This document shows, piece by piece, positions 8,359 to 16,782 of a DNA stretch of 64,000 bases. The stretch is from positions 124,001 to 188,000 of the forward strand of contig JACJZI010000005.1 in assembly GCA_020635655.1 (NCBI GenBank). The letters run 5' to 3'. The notes under the pieces are model-generated. The model was given only the letters and a program-made list of their open reading frames with translations, did not search any database and was not told the DNA's origin. This stretch comes from Flavobacteriales bacterium. GTDB taxonomy: Bacteria; Bacteroidota; Bacteroidia; Flavobacteriales_F; PHOS-HE28. Numbering within the stretch: the stretch's first letter is position 1; the number at the start of each line of letters is the position of its first letter. Made by a program: the position numbers and the translations under genes.

Positions 8359-10995
8359 ATGAGCAAAGGAAAGAAGATGGAAACACCCCTGATGCGCCAG
8401 TACGAGCGCATCAAGGGCCAGTACCCGGACGCGGTGCTCCTTTTCCGCGTGGGGGATTTCTACGAGACATTCGGGGAGGATGCGAAGGTGGCCGCGGGCG
8501 CGCTGGGGATCGTGCTCACCAAGCGGCACAATGGCTCAGCGGGTGAGGTCGCCCTGGCGGGATTCCCACATCATGCGTTGGAGAACTATCTGCCCAAGCT
8601 GGTGCGGGCGGGACATCGCGTGGCCATCTGCGACCAGCTCGAGGATCCGAAACAAGCCCGGACGGTAGTGCAGCGCGGCGTGACCGAGGTGGTGACCCCG
8701 GGAGTGGCCTTCAGTGACCGGGTGCTGGACCACCGGAGCAACAACTGGTTGGCGGCGATCTGTGTAGGCAAGGGTGGGCGCTATGGCATCGCCTTCCTGG
8801 ATGTCACCACAGGAGAGTTCCTCATCGGTGAGGAGGACGCGTCCGAGATCGCCCGCTTCCTGGAGGGTCTTGGTCCCAGTGAACTCCTGCATCCCAAGGG
8901 GTCGGGTGATGCCTTCATTGGTGCCTGTACGACACAGCGCTATGCCTATGGGTTGGAGGATTGGGCCTTCGCCGAAGAACCTGCACGCGAGCGCTTGCTC
9001 AGGCAGTTCGGTACCAGCACGCTCAAGGGGTTCGGGGTCGATGACCTGGTCCTTGGCCAACGAGCGGCCGGAGCGATCCTGCATTACCTGGGCGACACAC
9101 GCCATGAACAGCTCGCCCATGTGAACCGGATATCCCGCCTGTACACCGGGCAGCACCTGGGGCTGGACCGCTTCACGCTGCGGAACCTTGAGGTGGTCGC
9201 ACCTGTGAACGAAGGTGCCCGAACCCTGCTCAGCGTCCTGGACCGATGTGTGACACCGATGGGATCACGGTTGATGCGGCGTTGGTTGACCTTCCCCCTT
9301 GTGGACACGGCCATCATATCGGATCGGCATGAACGGGTGGCCGCCTTTTTGGAACTGCCCGAGGTCCGACGCCGGGCAGGAGAGGAATTGGAACGCATCG
9401 CCGACCTGGAGCGATCGGCCGGCAAGGCAGCGGTCGGGCGGATCCAACCCCGGGAAATGCTCCAGGTCCATCACGCGCTCGAAGCGGCCGGACGCCTTGG
9501 ATCGGTCCTGCGCGAGGCTGGTGGCGCATTGGCCCATGCGGGTGCCGAGCTATGTCCCGACCTGGCGCTATCCGAACGCATCGCCCGCACCCTGAGCGAC
9601 GATCCGCCGGCCACGGTCCAGAAGGGTGGCGTGGTGCGGGATGGCGTGAGTGCGGAACTCGATGGATCGAGGCACGTGTCCGGTCATGCGAAGGAACTTT
9701 TGCTGGACGTGCAGCAACGGGAAGGTGAACGGACGGGCATCCCCAGTTTGAAGGTCGGCTACAACAATGTGTTCGGCTACTACCTCGAAGTCCGGAACAC
9801 GCACAAGGCCAAGGTCCCGGCGGATTGGGTGCGGAAACAGACCCTGGTCAACGCGGAGCGCTATATCACCGATGAGCTGAAAGCACTGGAGGAACGCATC
9901 CTCGCCGCCGAGGAACGGATCCAGGCCCTCGAACAGCAGCTCTTCGACGGGCTGGTGGCGGAGATCAACAAGGCGATCACATCCGTTCAGCATACCGCCA
10001 TGGTCGCGGCCGAACTGGATGTGCTGCGCAGCTTTGCCGAACAGGCGGAGCGATGGGGCTATGTCCGACCGGTGTTCACGGAGGACCTTCGGGCGGACAT
10101 TCGCGATGGCCGGCATCCGGTGATCGAGCAGCAACTGCCTCCCGGTACACCCTATGTGGCCAATGATGTTCTCCTCGACCCTGCGGATCGGCAGCTCGTG
10201 GTCATCACCGGTCCGAACATGAGCGGAAAATCGGCCCTTCTGCGACAGACGGCGCTGATCGTACTGATGGCGCAGGCGGGCAGCTTCGTACCGGCATCAG
10301 AGGTACGGATCGGTCCGGTCGACCGCATATTCACCCGGGTGGGTGCCTCCGACAACCTGAGCACCGGAGAAAGCACCTTCATGGTGGAGATGAACGAGAC
10401 GGCAAGCATCCTGAACAATCTGACGGAACGAAGCCTGGTGCTCCTGGACGAGATCGGGCGGGGGACCAGCACCTATGACGGCATCTCCATCGCCTGGGCC
10501 ATCGCCGAATACCTGCACGAACACCCGGCACGGCCGAAGACCCTCTTTGCCACGCACTACCACGAACTGAACGAAATGGCCGCCTCCTTTCCACGCATCC
10601 GCAATGCCAATGTGGCCGTGCGGGAGATCGCTGGGAGGGTCCTTTTCCTTCGCAAGCTCGTGCCTGGTGGAAGCGACCGCAGCTTCGGGATCCATGTCGC
10701 GGAGATGGCCGGCATGCCCCCCCGTGTGCTCGATCGCGCGCGGAAGGTGCTGGCCCATCTGGAACGGAGCCATGCCGGGGATCTGGGGGACGGGGATGCC
10801 CCGCCACGGATCCCTGTGTCCGGAAGGGAATTGCAGTTGAGCATCTTCCAATTGGACGACCCGACACTGGAACGGGTCCGGGACGAGATCGATGCGCTCG
10901 ATATCGATACCCTGACGCCGGTGGAGGCCTTGCTTAAGCTCAATGAGATCAAGCGCCTCGTCCAGGGTGGAAAGACCAAGTTGCGCAAGGCCTGA
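8359..10995 (+). CDS. mutS: DNA mismatch repair protein MutS
   Basis: Recognises mismatches and small loops as a dimer and signals through ATP. The 878 residues match the family. The N-terminal mismatch-reading motif FYE is in VGDFYETFGEDA (about residue 37). The ATPase has Walker A GPNMSGKS (about 618), the STFMVEM segment, Walker B LVLLDEIGRGTSTYDG and the ATHYHEL motif. A TTG at 8332 in the same frame, five bases behind a TACCTTTC, is an alternative start; ATG 8359 fits the family better. No mutL is in the window. A weak inverted repeat (10998-11013) follows the stop. Confidence 0.96.
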   Translation: MSKGKKMETPLMRQYERIKGQYPDAVLLFRVGDFYETFGEDAKVAAGALGIVLTKRHNGSAGEVALAGFPHHALENYLPKLVRAGHRVAICDQLEDPKQARTVVQRGVTEVVTPGVAFSDRVLDHRSNNWLAAICVGKGGRYGIAFLDVTTGEFLIGEEDASEIARFLEGLGPSELLHPKGSGDAFIGACTTQRYAYGLEDWAFAEEPARERLLRQFGTSTLKGFGVDDLVLGQRAAGAILHYLGDTRHEQLAHVNRISRLYTGQHLGLDRFTLRNLEVVAPVNEGARTLLSVLDRCVTPMGSRLMRRWLTFPLVDTAIISDRHERVAAFLELPEVRRRAGEELERIADLERSAGKAAVGRIQPREMLQVHHALEAAGRLGSVLREAGGALAHAGAELCPDLALSERIARTLSDDPPATVQKGGVVRDGVSAELDGSRHVSGHAKELLLDVQQREGERTGIPSLKVGYNNVFGYYLEVRNTHKAKVPADWVRKQTLVNAERYITDELKALEERILAAEERIQALEQQLFDGLVAEINKAITSVQHTAMVAAELDVLRSFAEQAERWGYVRPVFTEDLRADIRDGRHPVIEQQLPPGTPYVANDVLLDPADRQLVVITGPNMSGKSALLRQTALIVLMAQAGSFVPASEVRIGPVDRIFTRVGASDNLSTGESTFMVEMNETASILNNLTERSLVLLDEIGRGTSTYDGISIAWAIAEYLHEHPARPKTLFATHYHELNEMAASFPRIRNANVAVREIAGRVLFLRKLVPGGSDRSFGIHVAEMAGMPPRVLDRARKVLAHLERSHAGDLGDGDAPPRIPVSGRELQLSIFQLDDPTLERVRDEIDALDIDTLTPVEALLKLNEIKRLVQGGKTKLRKA

Positions 10996-10997
10996 CC

Positions 10998-11013
10998 CGA
11001 TCCCCGGATCGGT
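10998..11013 (+). terminator. Weak inverted repeat after mutS
   Basis: The sequence CCGATCC-CC-GGATCGG forms a short stem just after the mutS stop. It has a very small loop and no T-tract, so it may not terminate efficiently. Confidence 0.3.
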
Positions 11014-11020
11014 CCTTTGC

Positions 11021-11028
11021 TATATTTG
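11021..11028 (+). promoter_or_regulatory. -7 element (TATATTTG) for tRNA-Gly
   Basis: Exact TAnnTTTG match, 10 bases before the tRNA 5' end. A -33 TTG is not apparent at 18-21 bases. Confidence 0.55.
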
Positions 11029-11038
11029 CAGCCCCCAA

Positions 11039-11111
<73 letters not shown>

Positions 11112-11117
11112 CGAGAG

Positions 11118-11142
11118 AAGGTGGTCGAAAGGCCACCTTTTT
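11118..11142 (+). terminator. Rho-independent terminator after tRNA-Gly
   Basis: A 9-bp stem (AAGGTGGTC with GGCCACCTT, one T-G wobble) closed by a GAAA tetraloop and followed by TTTTT. Confidence 0.85.
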
Positions 11143-11239
11143 CCTTTCAAGGGCAGCTGATGAAGGTCCGGATACGGGTCGGTGGGGATCGACAGGTTCG
11201 CTTTACGGTCCGCAGTTCGCACGCATGGACCGAACATCC

Positions 11240-11247
11240 CAACTTTG
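11240..11247 (+). promoter_or_regulatory. Possible -7 element for tRNA-Leu
   Basis: CAACTTTG differs from TAnnTTTG only at the first base and lies 7 bases before the tRNA 5' end. The preceding tRNA has a terminator, so a promoter is needed here. Confidence 0.35.
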
Positions 11248-11254
11248 CCACCAC

Positions 11255-11339
11255 GCCCGGGTGGTGGAATGGTAGACACGAGGGACTTAAAATCCCTTGG
11301 TCCGCAAGGGCCGTGCGGGTTCAAGTCCCGCCCCGGGCA
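11255..11339 (+). tRNA. tRNA-Leu, anticodon UAA
   Basis: An 85-base class II tRNA: acceptor GCCCGGG (11255-11261) with CCCGGGC (11332-11338), anticodon stem AGGGA/TCCCT around loop CTTAAAA (anticodon at 11288-11290), a long variable arm (TGGTCCGCAAGGGCC region), T-loop TTCAAGT, discriminator A at 11339. CCA is not encoded. The GluQ-like gene begins five bases later. Confidence 0.96.
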
Positions 11340-11344
11340 CCGCA

Positions 11345-12220
11345 GTGAACGGATCTCGAGCCGATGCCGCACCTGGCCCGCGTGGCCGGATCGCACCCAC
11401 GCCCAGTGGTTATCTGCACGCGGGCAATGCGTTCAACTTCCTGCTCACGGAGCGGTTGGTGCGCCATCTGGGCGGCCATCTGCTGCTTCGCATCGATGAC
11501 CTGGATGTCGGGCGCATGCGACCGGAGTTCGTCGAGGACATATTCCGATCCCTGGAATGGCTTGGGATCGCATGGGACGATGGTCCCTCGGGACCGGATG
11601 CGTTGGAACGCGTCTGGTCTCAACGCCACCGATCGCCGCAGTACCGCAAGTGCCTGTCCGAACTGCGCGAGCGGGGTGCGCTCTATGCTTGCGACCATTC
11701 GCGTACCTCCCTGCTCGAGGACCGATCGCCGGGGAAGCCCTATTGTGCCCATCGGTCGGGTGATCTGCCCTTCGATGCACCTGGTGCGGTCTGGCGCCTT
11801 CGGGTACCGGAGGACACCAGGATCGTCATACAACAGTTCGACAAGGGGGGCGAGGAAGTGGACCTGATGTCCGTGATGCCGGATCCGGTACTGCGCGTGC
11901 GTGATGGACGACCGGGCTACCAGATCGCCTCGCTATGCGACGACCTGGTGCAGGGCATCGACCTGATCGTCCGGGGGGCGGACCTGCTGCCTTCCAGTGC
12001 CTGCCAGACCCATTTGGCGCGCGTTCTCGGCCGAACCGCGTTCATGGATGTGCGGTTCGTGCACCATGGATTGATCTTCGGTCAGGACGGGCTCAAACTG
12101 AGCAAATCCGCCGGTGCGGACAGCCTCAAGGCGATGCGCGAGCGGAATGCCGATCCAACGGTTCTGAAGGCAATGGCGGACAAGAAAGCCATGGAGATAT
12201 TGGAAGCCCACGGCGATTGA
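11345..12220 (+). CDS. gluQ: Glutamyl-Q tRNA(Asp) synthetase-like protein (GluRS catalytic-domain paralogue)
   Basis: A 291-residue class I synthetase catalytic core without the C-terminal anticodon-binding domain of GluRS, as in GluQ enzymes that glutamylate queuosine in tRNA-Asp. The HIGH motif is PTPSGYLHAGN and the KMSKS equivalent LKLSKSAG; LLRIDDLD is the family's dipeptide motif. The zinc site appears altered: CDH replaces CxC, followed by YC. GTG 11345 is the only start-type codon between the tRNA-Leu 3' end and the HIGH motif, which lies about 20 residues in. There is no room for a ribosome-binding site. It converges on dnaJ four bases after its stop. Confidence 0.8.
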   Translation: MNGSRADAAPGPRGRIAPTPSGYLHAGNAFNFLLTERLVRHLGGHLLLRIDDLDVGRMRPEFVEDIFRSLEWLGIAWDDGPSGPDALERVWSQRHRSPQYRKCLSELRERGALYACDHSRTSLLEDRSPGKPYCAHRSGDLPFDAPGAVWRLRVPEDTRIVIQQFDKGGEEVDLMSVMPDPVLRVRDGRPGYQIASLCDDLVQGIDLIVRGADLLPSSACQTHLARVLGRTAFMDVRFVHHGLIFGQDGLKLSKSAGADSLKAMRERNADPTVLKAMADKKAMEILEAHGD

Positions 12221-12224
12221 TGCA

Positions 12225-13355
12225 TCACCCGCCGAACATCTCGCGTACCTTCTCAAAGAACCCCCGGTCCTTAGATGAGGGCTTTGGTTGAAGACCGGGA
12301 CTGTTGCGCAGCTTCTCCAGAACCGTCCTTTCCTCCTTGGAAAGGTCGGTGGGCGTCCAGACCATGAGGTGGACGAAAAGATCGCCATGACCACGGCCGT
12401 GCACGTCGGGCAGGCCCTTGCCACGCAATCGCATGGTGCGTCCGCTCTGTGTGCCGGGTTCCACCTTCACCTTGGCCTTGCCATTGATCAGGGGCACCTC
12501 GATGGCACAACCCAGGGCCGCATCCGCCACATTGAGGAACGCCTCGTAGTGGAGATGCATCCCGTCCCGTTTCAATTCCTGGTGGGGTTCTTCTTCGATC
12601 ACGACGAGCAGGTCACCGGGCACACCGCCGGCCGGGGCCTCATTGCCCATGCCGCTGATGTTCAGCTGCATACCTTCTTCCACGCCGGCGGGAATGCGCA
12701 CATCGACGATTCGTTCCTCCCGAACGAGGCCATGTTCATCGCTTCCGGGCGCCCGTTTGCTCACCGTTCGACCGATGCCACCGCAAGCCGGACACGTGCT
12801 CACGGTCTGCATGTGGCCCAGGAAGGTGCTCTGAACACGCGTCACCTGGCCGGACCCCTGGCACGTGGAGCAGGTACCGTATTCACTGCCCTTGCCGCGA
12901 ACGAGCTTGTTGACCTTGATCTTCTTCTCGACACCCTGGGCCACCTCCTGCAGATCGAGCTTGATGCGCACCCGGAGGTTGCTGCCCTTGACGATCCGCT
13001 GGCCGCGCGATGATGCGCGCCCACCGAACCCGCCGAACGCACCTCCGAACGCATCACCGAAAATGTCGCCAAAGTGGCTGAAGATGTCGTCCATGGACAT
13101 GCCCCCGCCCTGGAATCCTCCGGCGCCGGCACCCATTCCCGCATGTCCGAAACGGTCGTACCTGGCTTTCTTCTCCGGGTCACTGAGGATCTCGTAGGCC
13201 TCAGCCGCCTCCTTGAAATGGTCCTCGGCGGCCTTGTCGCCGGGGTTCTTGTCCGGGTGGTACTTGATGGCCAGTTTACGATAGGCCTTCTTCACCTCCT
13301 CGGGGGTGGCCTGGCGATCGACGCCGAGCACCTCGTATGGGTCGCGCTTGGCCAT
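12225..13355 (-). CDS. dnaJ: Chaperone protein DnaJ with a single zinc centre
   Basis: Hsp40 co-chaperone that stimulates DnaK. The J-domain has HPD at residues 33-35, followed by a G/F-rich region (about 70-118). The zinc region normally carries four CxxCxGxG motifs. Here only two remain, at Cys162/165 and Cys188/191, corresponding to motifs 2 and 3 (zinc centre II). Motifs 1 and 4 are replaced by RGKGSEYG and KRAPGSDEHG. The substrate-binding C-domains are complete. It lies 6 bases downstream of grpE, forming an operon; dnaK is not in the window. The loss of centre I matches flavobacterial DnaJ as I remember it. Confidence 0.95.
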   Translation of the reverse strand: MAKRDPYEVLGVDRQATPEEVKKAYRKLAIKYHPDKNPGDKAAEDHFKEAAEAYEILSDPEKKARYDRFGHAGMGAGAGGFQGGGMSMDDIFSHFGDIFGDAFGGAFGGFGGRASSRGQRIVKGSNLRVRIKLDLQEVAQGVEKKIKVNKLVRGKGSEYGTCSTCQGSGQVTRVQSTFLGHMQTVSTCPACGGIGRTVSKRAPGSDEHGLVREERIVDVRIPAGVEEGMQLNISGMGNEAPAGGVPGDLLVVIEEEPHQELKRDGMHLHYEAFLNVADAALGCAIEVPLINGKAKVKVEPGTQSGRTMRLRGKGLPDVHGRGHGDLFVHLMVWTPTDLSKEERTVLEKLRNSPGLQPKPSSKDRGFFEKVREMFGG

Positions 13356-13361
13356 TGGTAC

Positions 13362-13970
13362 CTATTCGCCCACCACCACCTTCGCGAAGCGAAGCACACG
13401 GTCGTGCAAGGTGTACCCTTTCTCAAGCACATCGATCACCTTTCCCTTCATGGCGTTGGATGGGGCGGGGGCCTTGGTGACCGCTTCGTGGTGGTCGGTA
13501 TCGAAATCCTTCCCGATCGGATCCTCCATCGATCTGACACCCTGGGCGCCCAGAATGTGCATGAGCTTGCTCCGCACGAGTTGAAATCCTTCCTTGACCG
13601 CGTTGATATCGTCCGTGCTGTCGTTGCTCCGAATGGCACGGTCCATGTCGTCCAACACGGGAAGCAGGTCCTGAAGGACGTTCTCGCCAGCGAACTGGAT
13701 CAGCTCCAGTCTTTCCTTGGCCGTCCGCTTCCGGAAGTTGTCGAACTCTGCGAATAGCCGGACGTATTTGTCGTGCAGCGCGTCGTGCTCGGTCCGTTGG
13801 ACATCGAGTTCCGCCTTCAGGGCCTCCAATTCCGAGCCGTCGCTGATGCGCGCATCATCGATCCGGTGGCCGCTTGCCGCCTCGCTGGAAGGGCCCAGGG
13901 GATTGTCTTCGCTCTTGGCCAGCGGGCCTTGCTCCCCGGTCCTGGGAGTGTCGTCAGGTCTGTTGGACAT
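13362..13970 (-). CDS. grpE: Nucleotide exchange factor GrpE
   Basis: A 202-residue exchange factor for DnaK. An acidic, low-complexity N-terminus is followed by the long coiled coil (about residues 50-90), the signature FAEFDNFRKRTAKER, then LLPVLDDMDRAI and a C-terminal beta-domain (FDTDHHEAVTK...GYTLHDRVLRFAKVVV). ATG 13970 follows an A-run; ATG 14006 in the same frame is an alternative. A TACCTTCG element lies at 14035-14042. It forms an operon with dnaJ. Confidence 0.93.
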   Translation of the reverse strand: MSNRPDDTPRTGEQGPLAKSEDNPLGPSSEAASGHRIDDARISDGSELEALKAELDVQRTEHDALHDKYVRLFAEFDNFRKRTAKERLELIQFAGENVLQDLLPVLDDMDRAIRSNDSTDDINAVKEGFQLVRSKLMHILGAQGVRSMEDPIGKDFDTDHHEAVTKAPAPSNAMKGKVIDVLEKGYTLHDRVLRFAKVVVGE

Positions 13971-14034
13971 GGTTTTTTTTCGCGGATTGAACAGTGCTGC
14001 CATGCGGTCAAGGGCCGTGCCGATCGCGGCCGGG

Positions 14035-14042
14035 CGAAGGTA
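14035..14042 (-). promoter_or_regulatory. Possible -7 element (TACCTTCG) for grpE-dnaJ
   Basis: One mismatch to TAnnTTTG, in the TTCG form also found before other genes of this window. It lies 28 bases ahead of ATG 14006 and 64 ahead of ATG 13970. Confidence 0.35.
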
Positions 14043-14121
14043 GGGGGTCAGGATGGCAGTCGGACTGCAGGAAATGCAGGCTGCGGCCGCGCCGTGCCCC
14101 TCACTGCCCCGATGGCCGCGT

Positions 14122-14670
14122 TCAGAGGCTCTTGATGCGCTTGTCCAACTCCTGGTGAAGGGCCAGACCGCGGAGATTCTTGGCGACAATGACCCCATCG
14201 GGGTCGACCAGGAAGTTCATCGGGATGCCGGTGATCCCATAGAGGCGGGCCGCTTCCGAACTCCAGGCCTTCAGATCGCTCACATGATCGCTCCAGCTGA
14301 GATGGTCCTGTTCAATGGCCCTGCGCCAGCTTTCCCTGTTCTTGTCCAGGCTGACACTGTATATGGTGAAGCCTTTCGCATCCTTGAACTTGGCCTTGCT
14401 GTACTTCTCATAGGCCTGCACCACGTTCGGGTTCTCGCGTCGGCAGGGTCCGCACCAACTGGCCCAGAAATCGATCAGGACATACTTCCCACGCAGATCC
14501 GAGAGCTTGAGCACCCTGGTACTGTCCACATTGAAATAGGCCAGTTCGGGGGCCCTGTCGCCGATGTTCGTGCCGATGTTCGGCCCCCCATTCCCGCTCA
14601 TGCGGTCCGTGAACCCGTAGACGGTCAGCAGGGCAATGGCAGTGATGATGGCAGTACGTGTGCGTTGCAT
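14122..14670 (-). CDS. TlpA-like thioredoxin/peroxiredoxin-fold protein
   Basis: A 182-residue exported thiol-disulfide protein. It has a hydrophobic N-terminus (residues 7-20), then the TlpA/AhpC-like fold beginning IGDRAPELAYF and the redox motif WCGPC in FWASWCGPCRRENPNVV. The cis-Pro region ITGIPMNFLVDPDG follows. Family members reduce disulfides in the periplasm, for example during cytochrome maturation or protein repair, but no partner is encoded nearby. It is a tandem paralogue of the next gene upstream (191 residues), with about 80 bases between and its own possible -7 element at 14692-14699. Confidence 0.88.
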   Translation of the reverse strand: MQRTRTAIITAIALLTVYGFTDRMSGNGGPNIGTNIGDRAPELAYFNVDSTRVLKLSDLRGKYVLIDFWASWCGPCRRENPNVVQAYEKYSKAKFKDAKGFTIYSVSLDKNRESWRRAIEQDHLSWSDHVSDLKAWSSEAARLYGITGIPMNFLVDPDGVIVAKNLRGLALHQELDKRIKSL

Positions 14671-14691
14671 GGTGCGGCGATGCTCTGGTCG

Positions 14692-14699
14692 CGAAGGTA
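14692..14699 (-). promoter_or_regulatory. Possible -7 element (TACCTTCG) for the first TlpA-like gene
   Basis: One mismatch to TAnnTTTG, 21 bases ahead of ATG 14670, the same spacing as the well-supported promoter at 7603-7632. Confidence 0.35.
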
Positions 14700-14748
14700 A
14701 GCGGTGTGGTGGCCTTGGGGCCAGCGAACATCGTGCCGGAAGTCCGGA

Positions 14749-15324
14749 CTATTGGGTTCCAGAGCGACTTCGCTCCCTGCCCATCACCTCACGTTTCATC
14801 GGGTCCAGCTCGATCAATGCGTTCAACTTCTCGATCAGCGCCTCGCCGTGCAGGTCCTTCGCGATGATCACGCCGTTTCCGTCCACCAATGCATTGGTCG
14901 GGATGAACGCAGCGCCGTAGGTCATTGCCGCCGGGTTCTCGCCATCCTCCACCGCACTCACATGCCAGGGCCATTCGAGGTGGTCCTGCTCGACGGCCTT
15001 GCGCCAGGCGTCCCCCCCACCTTGCCTATCCAAGCTCACGCTGAAGACGGTGAAGCCGTTGCCAACGGTGTAGAAGTTGTCCTTGTAGGCCTGCCAGGTG
15101 TGCACGACGTTCGGGTTCTCACGCCGGCAGGGCCCGCACCAGCTGGCCCAGAAATCGACCAGCACCAACTTGCCGCGCAATTGGGAAAGGCGCAGCACCT
15201 TTCCATCGAGTCCTTTCATCGCGATCTCCGGCGCGGTATCGCCCACTTGGACATTGACCAGGCGGCTCTGTGCATGAAGACCGATCGCGATGCAGCAAGT
15301 GGGGATGAGCAGGAGCGTGCGCAT
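14749..15324 (-). CDS. TlpA-like thioredoxin-fold protein, tandem paralogue
   Basis: Start at ATG 15324 gives 191 residues with a signal peptide (about 1-19, ending LHAQS). The fold mirrors its neighbour: VGDTAPEIAMKG, then FWASWCGPCRRENPNVVH with the CGPC active site, a segment VSLDRQGGGDAWRKA, and the cis-Pro loop AAFIPTNALVDGNG. The C-terminus carries a basic tail absent from the paralogue. The frame stays open upstream to 15417, but that extension would run into murA. Both proteins probably act in the periplasm on different substrates; this is inference. Confidence 0.87.
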   Translation of the reverse strand: MRTLLLIPTCCIAIGLHAQSRLVNVQVGDTAPEIAMKGLDGKVLRLSQLRGKLVLVDFWASWCGPCRRENPNVVHTWQAYKDNFYTVGNGFTVFSVSLDRQGGGDAWRKAVEQDHLEWPWHVSAVEDGENPAAMTYGAAFIPTNALVDGNGVIIAKDLHGEALIEKLNALIELDPMKREVMGRERSRSGTQ

Positions 15325-15373
15325 GGGTCCGGGTTCGTCGCACAAGGTATGCCGATCACAAGGGGCGGGGCGA

Positions 15374-16696
15374 TCAGATCCGCTCAATGGCCGCCCCCAG
15401 TGCCTGCAGACGTGCATCGATCCGTTGGTAACCCCGGTCGATCTGTTCGATGTTGTGGATCGTGCTGGTCCCTTCGGCGCTGAGCGCGGCGATGAGCAGG
15501 GCGACGCCGGCCCGGATGTCCGGGCTGGTCATGCTGATGCCGCGCAACAGAGGCTGGAAATCCTGGCCGATCACCGTGGCACGATGAGGGTCGCACAGGA
15601 TGATCTGCGCACCCATGTCGATCAGCTTGTCCACGAAGAACAGACGGCTCTCGAACATCTTCTGATGGACCAGCACGCTGCCCCTGGCCTGGGTGGCAAC
15701 GACCAGAACGATGCTCAGCAGGTCAGGTGTGAAACCGGGCCAGGGCGAATCAGCGACCGTCATGATGCTGCCATCGATGAAACGGGCCACCTCATAACCC
15801 TCCTGGGCGGGTATCAGGATGTCATCGTTGACGAACTGCAGGGTGATGCCCAGGCGCCGGAAGACATCCGGGATCATGCCAAGATGTTCTCGTCCTGCGT
15901 TCTTGATCCGCACCTCGCTCCGTGTCATCGCGGCCAGCCCGATGAAGCTGCCGATCTCGATCATGTCAGGCAGCAGCCGATGTTCGGTGCCATGCAGTCG
16001 ATCCACGCCGTCAATGTGGAGCAGGTTGCTGCCGATACCATCGATAAGGGCGCCCATGCGCACGAGCATATGGCACAACTGCTGGACGTAGGGTTCACAG
16101 GCGGCGTTGTAGATCGTCGTACGACCCTCGGCCAGCACGGCCGCCATGATGATGTTGGCCGTGCCCGTCACGGACGCCTCGTCCAGAAGCATGTAGCAGC
16201 CCTTCAATCCCTCGCTCCGTACCTGGTAGAAGCCCTCACGTGCGTCGTAGGTGAACGTGGCGCCGAGCTTCTGGAAACCGGTGAAGTGGGTGTCCAATCG
16301 CCGGCGACCGATCTTATCACCGCCGGGTGTCGGTATGTACCCACGCCCGAACCTTGCCAGCAATGGTCCCACGATCATCACGCTCCCGCGCAAACCACCA
16401 CCGAGCTGGCGGAACTCGGGCCTTTGGAAGAATTCGATGTCGACATCCCTGGCCGTGAAACGCCAGGAGCCTTCACCCAGATCGTCCACGATGACACCCA
16501 TGGCCGCGATCAGCCGGATCAGCTTGTTGACGTCGACTATGTCGGGTACATTCTGGAATGTGACCGGTTCGGGCGTCAGCAGCGCGGCGCAAAGCACCTG
16601 CAGGGCCTCGTTCTTGGCACCTTGCGGCACCAGTTCGCCTTTCAATCGATGCCCTCCTTCGATGCGAAAACTACCTATGCCGCCCTTTCGGATCAT
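15374..16696 (-). CDS. murA: UDP-N-acetylglucosamine 1-carboxyvinyltransferase MurA with Asp in place of the catalytic Cys
   Basis: First committed step of peptidoglycan synthesis: transfers enolpyruvate from PEP to UDP-GlcNAc. ATG 16696 gives 440 residues beginning IRKGGIGSFRIEGG. The PEP-site motif GAKNEAL is at 26-32. The flexible loop that normally carries Cys115 (GGC.IG) reads GGDKIGRRRLDTH here, so residue 127 (codon 16316-16318) is Asp. In other bacteria this substitution keeps activity but prevents alkylation by fosfomycin. It follows the DUF4290 gene in the same direction, a pairing typical of Bacteroidota. Confidence 0.95.
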   Translation of the reverse strand: MIRKGGIGSFRIEGGHRLKGELVPQGAKNEALQVLCAALLTPEPVTFQNVPDIVDVNKLIRLIAAMGVIVDDLGEGSWRFTARDVDIEFFQRPEFRQLGGGLRGSVMIVGPLLARFGRGYIPTPGGDKIGRRRLDTHFTGFQKLGATFTYDAREGFYQVRSEGLKGCYMLLDEASVTGTANIIMAAVLAEGRTTIYNAACEPYVQQLCHMLVRMGALIDGIGSNLLHIDGVDRLHGTEHRLLPDMIEIGSFIGLAAMTRSEVRIKNAGREHLGMIPDVFRRLGITLQFVNDDILIPAQEGYEVARFIDGSIMTVADSPWPGFTPDLLSIVLVVATQARGSVLVHQKMFESRLFFVDKLIDMGAQIILCDPHRATVIGQDFQPLLRGISMTSPDIRAGVALLIAALSAEGTSTIHNIEQIDRGYQRIDARLQALGAAIERI

Positions 16697-16782
16697 GCCG
16701 GTAAAGGAACAACGCGACGCGTGCCCCGATCCGTCCATAGACGGGTGACTTTGAACGATGCGATGTGAAGGGTGGCCTGCGC

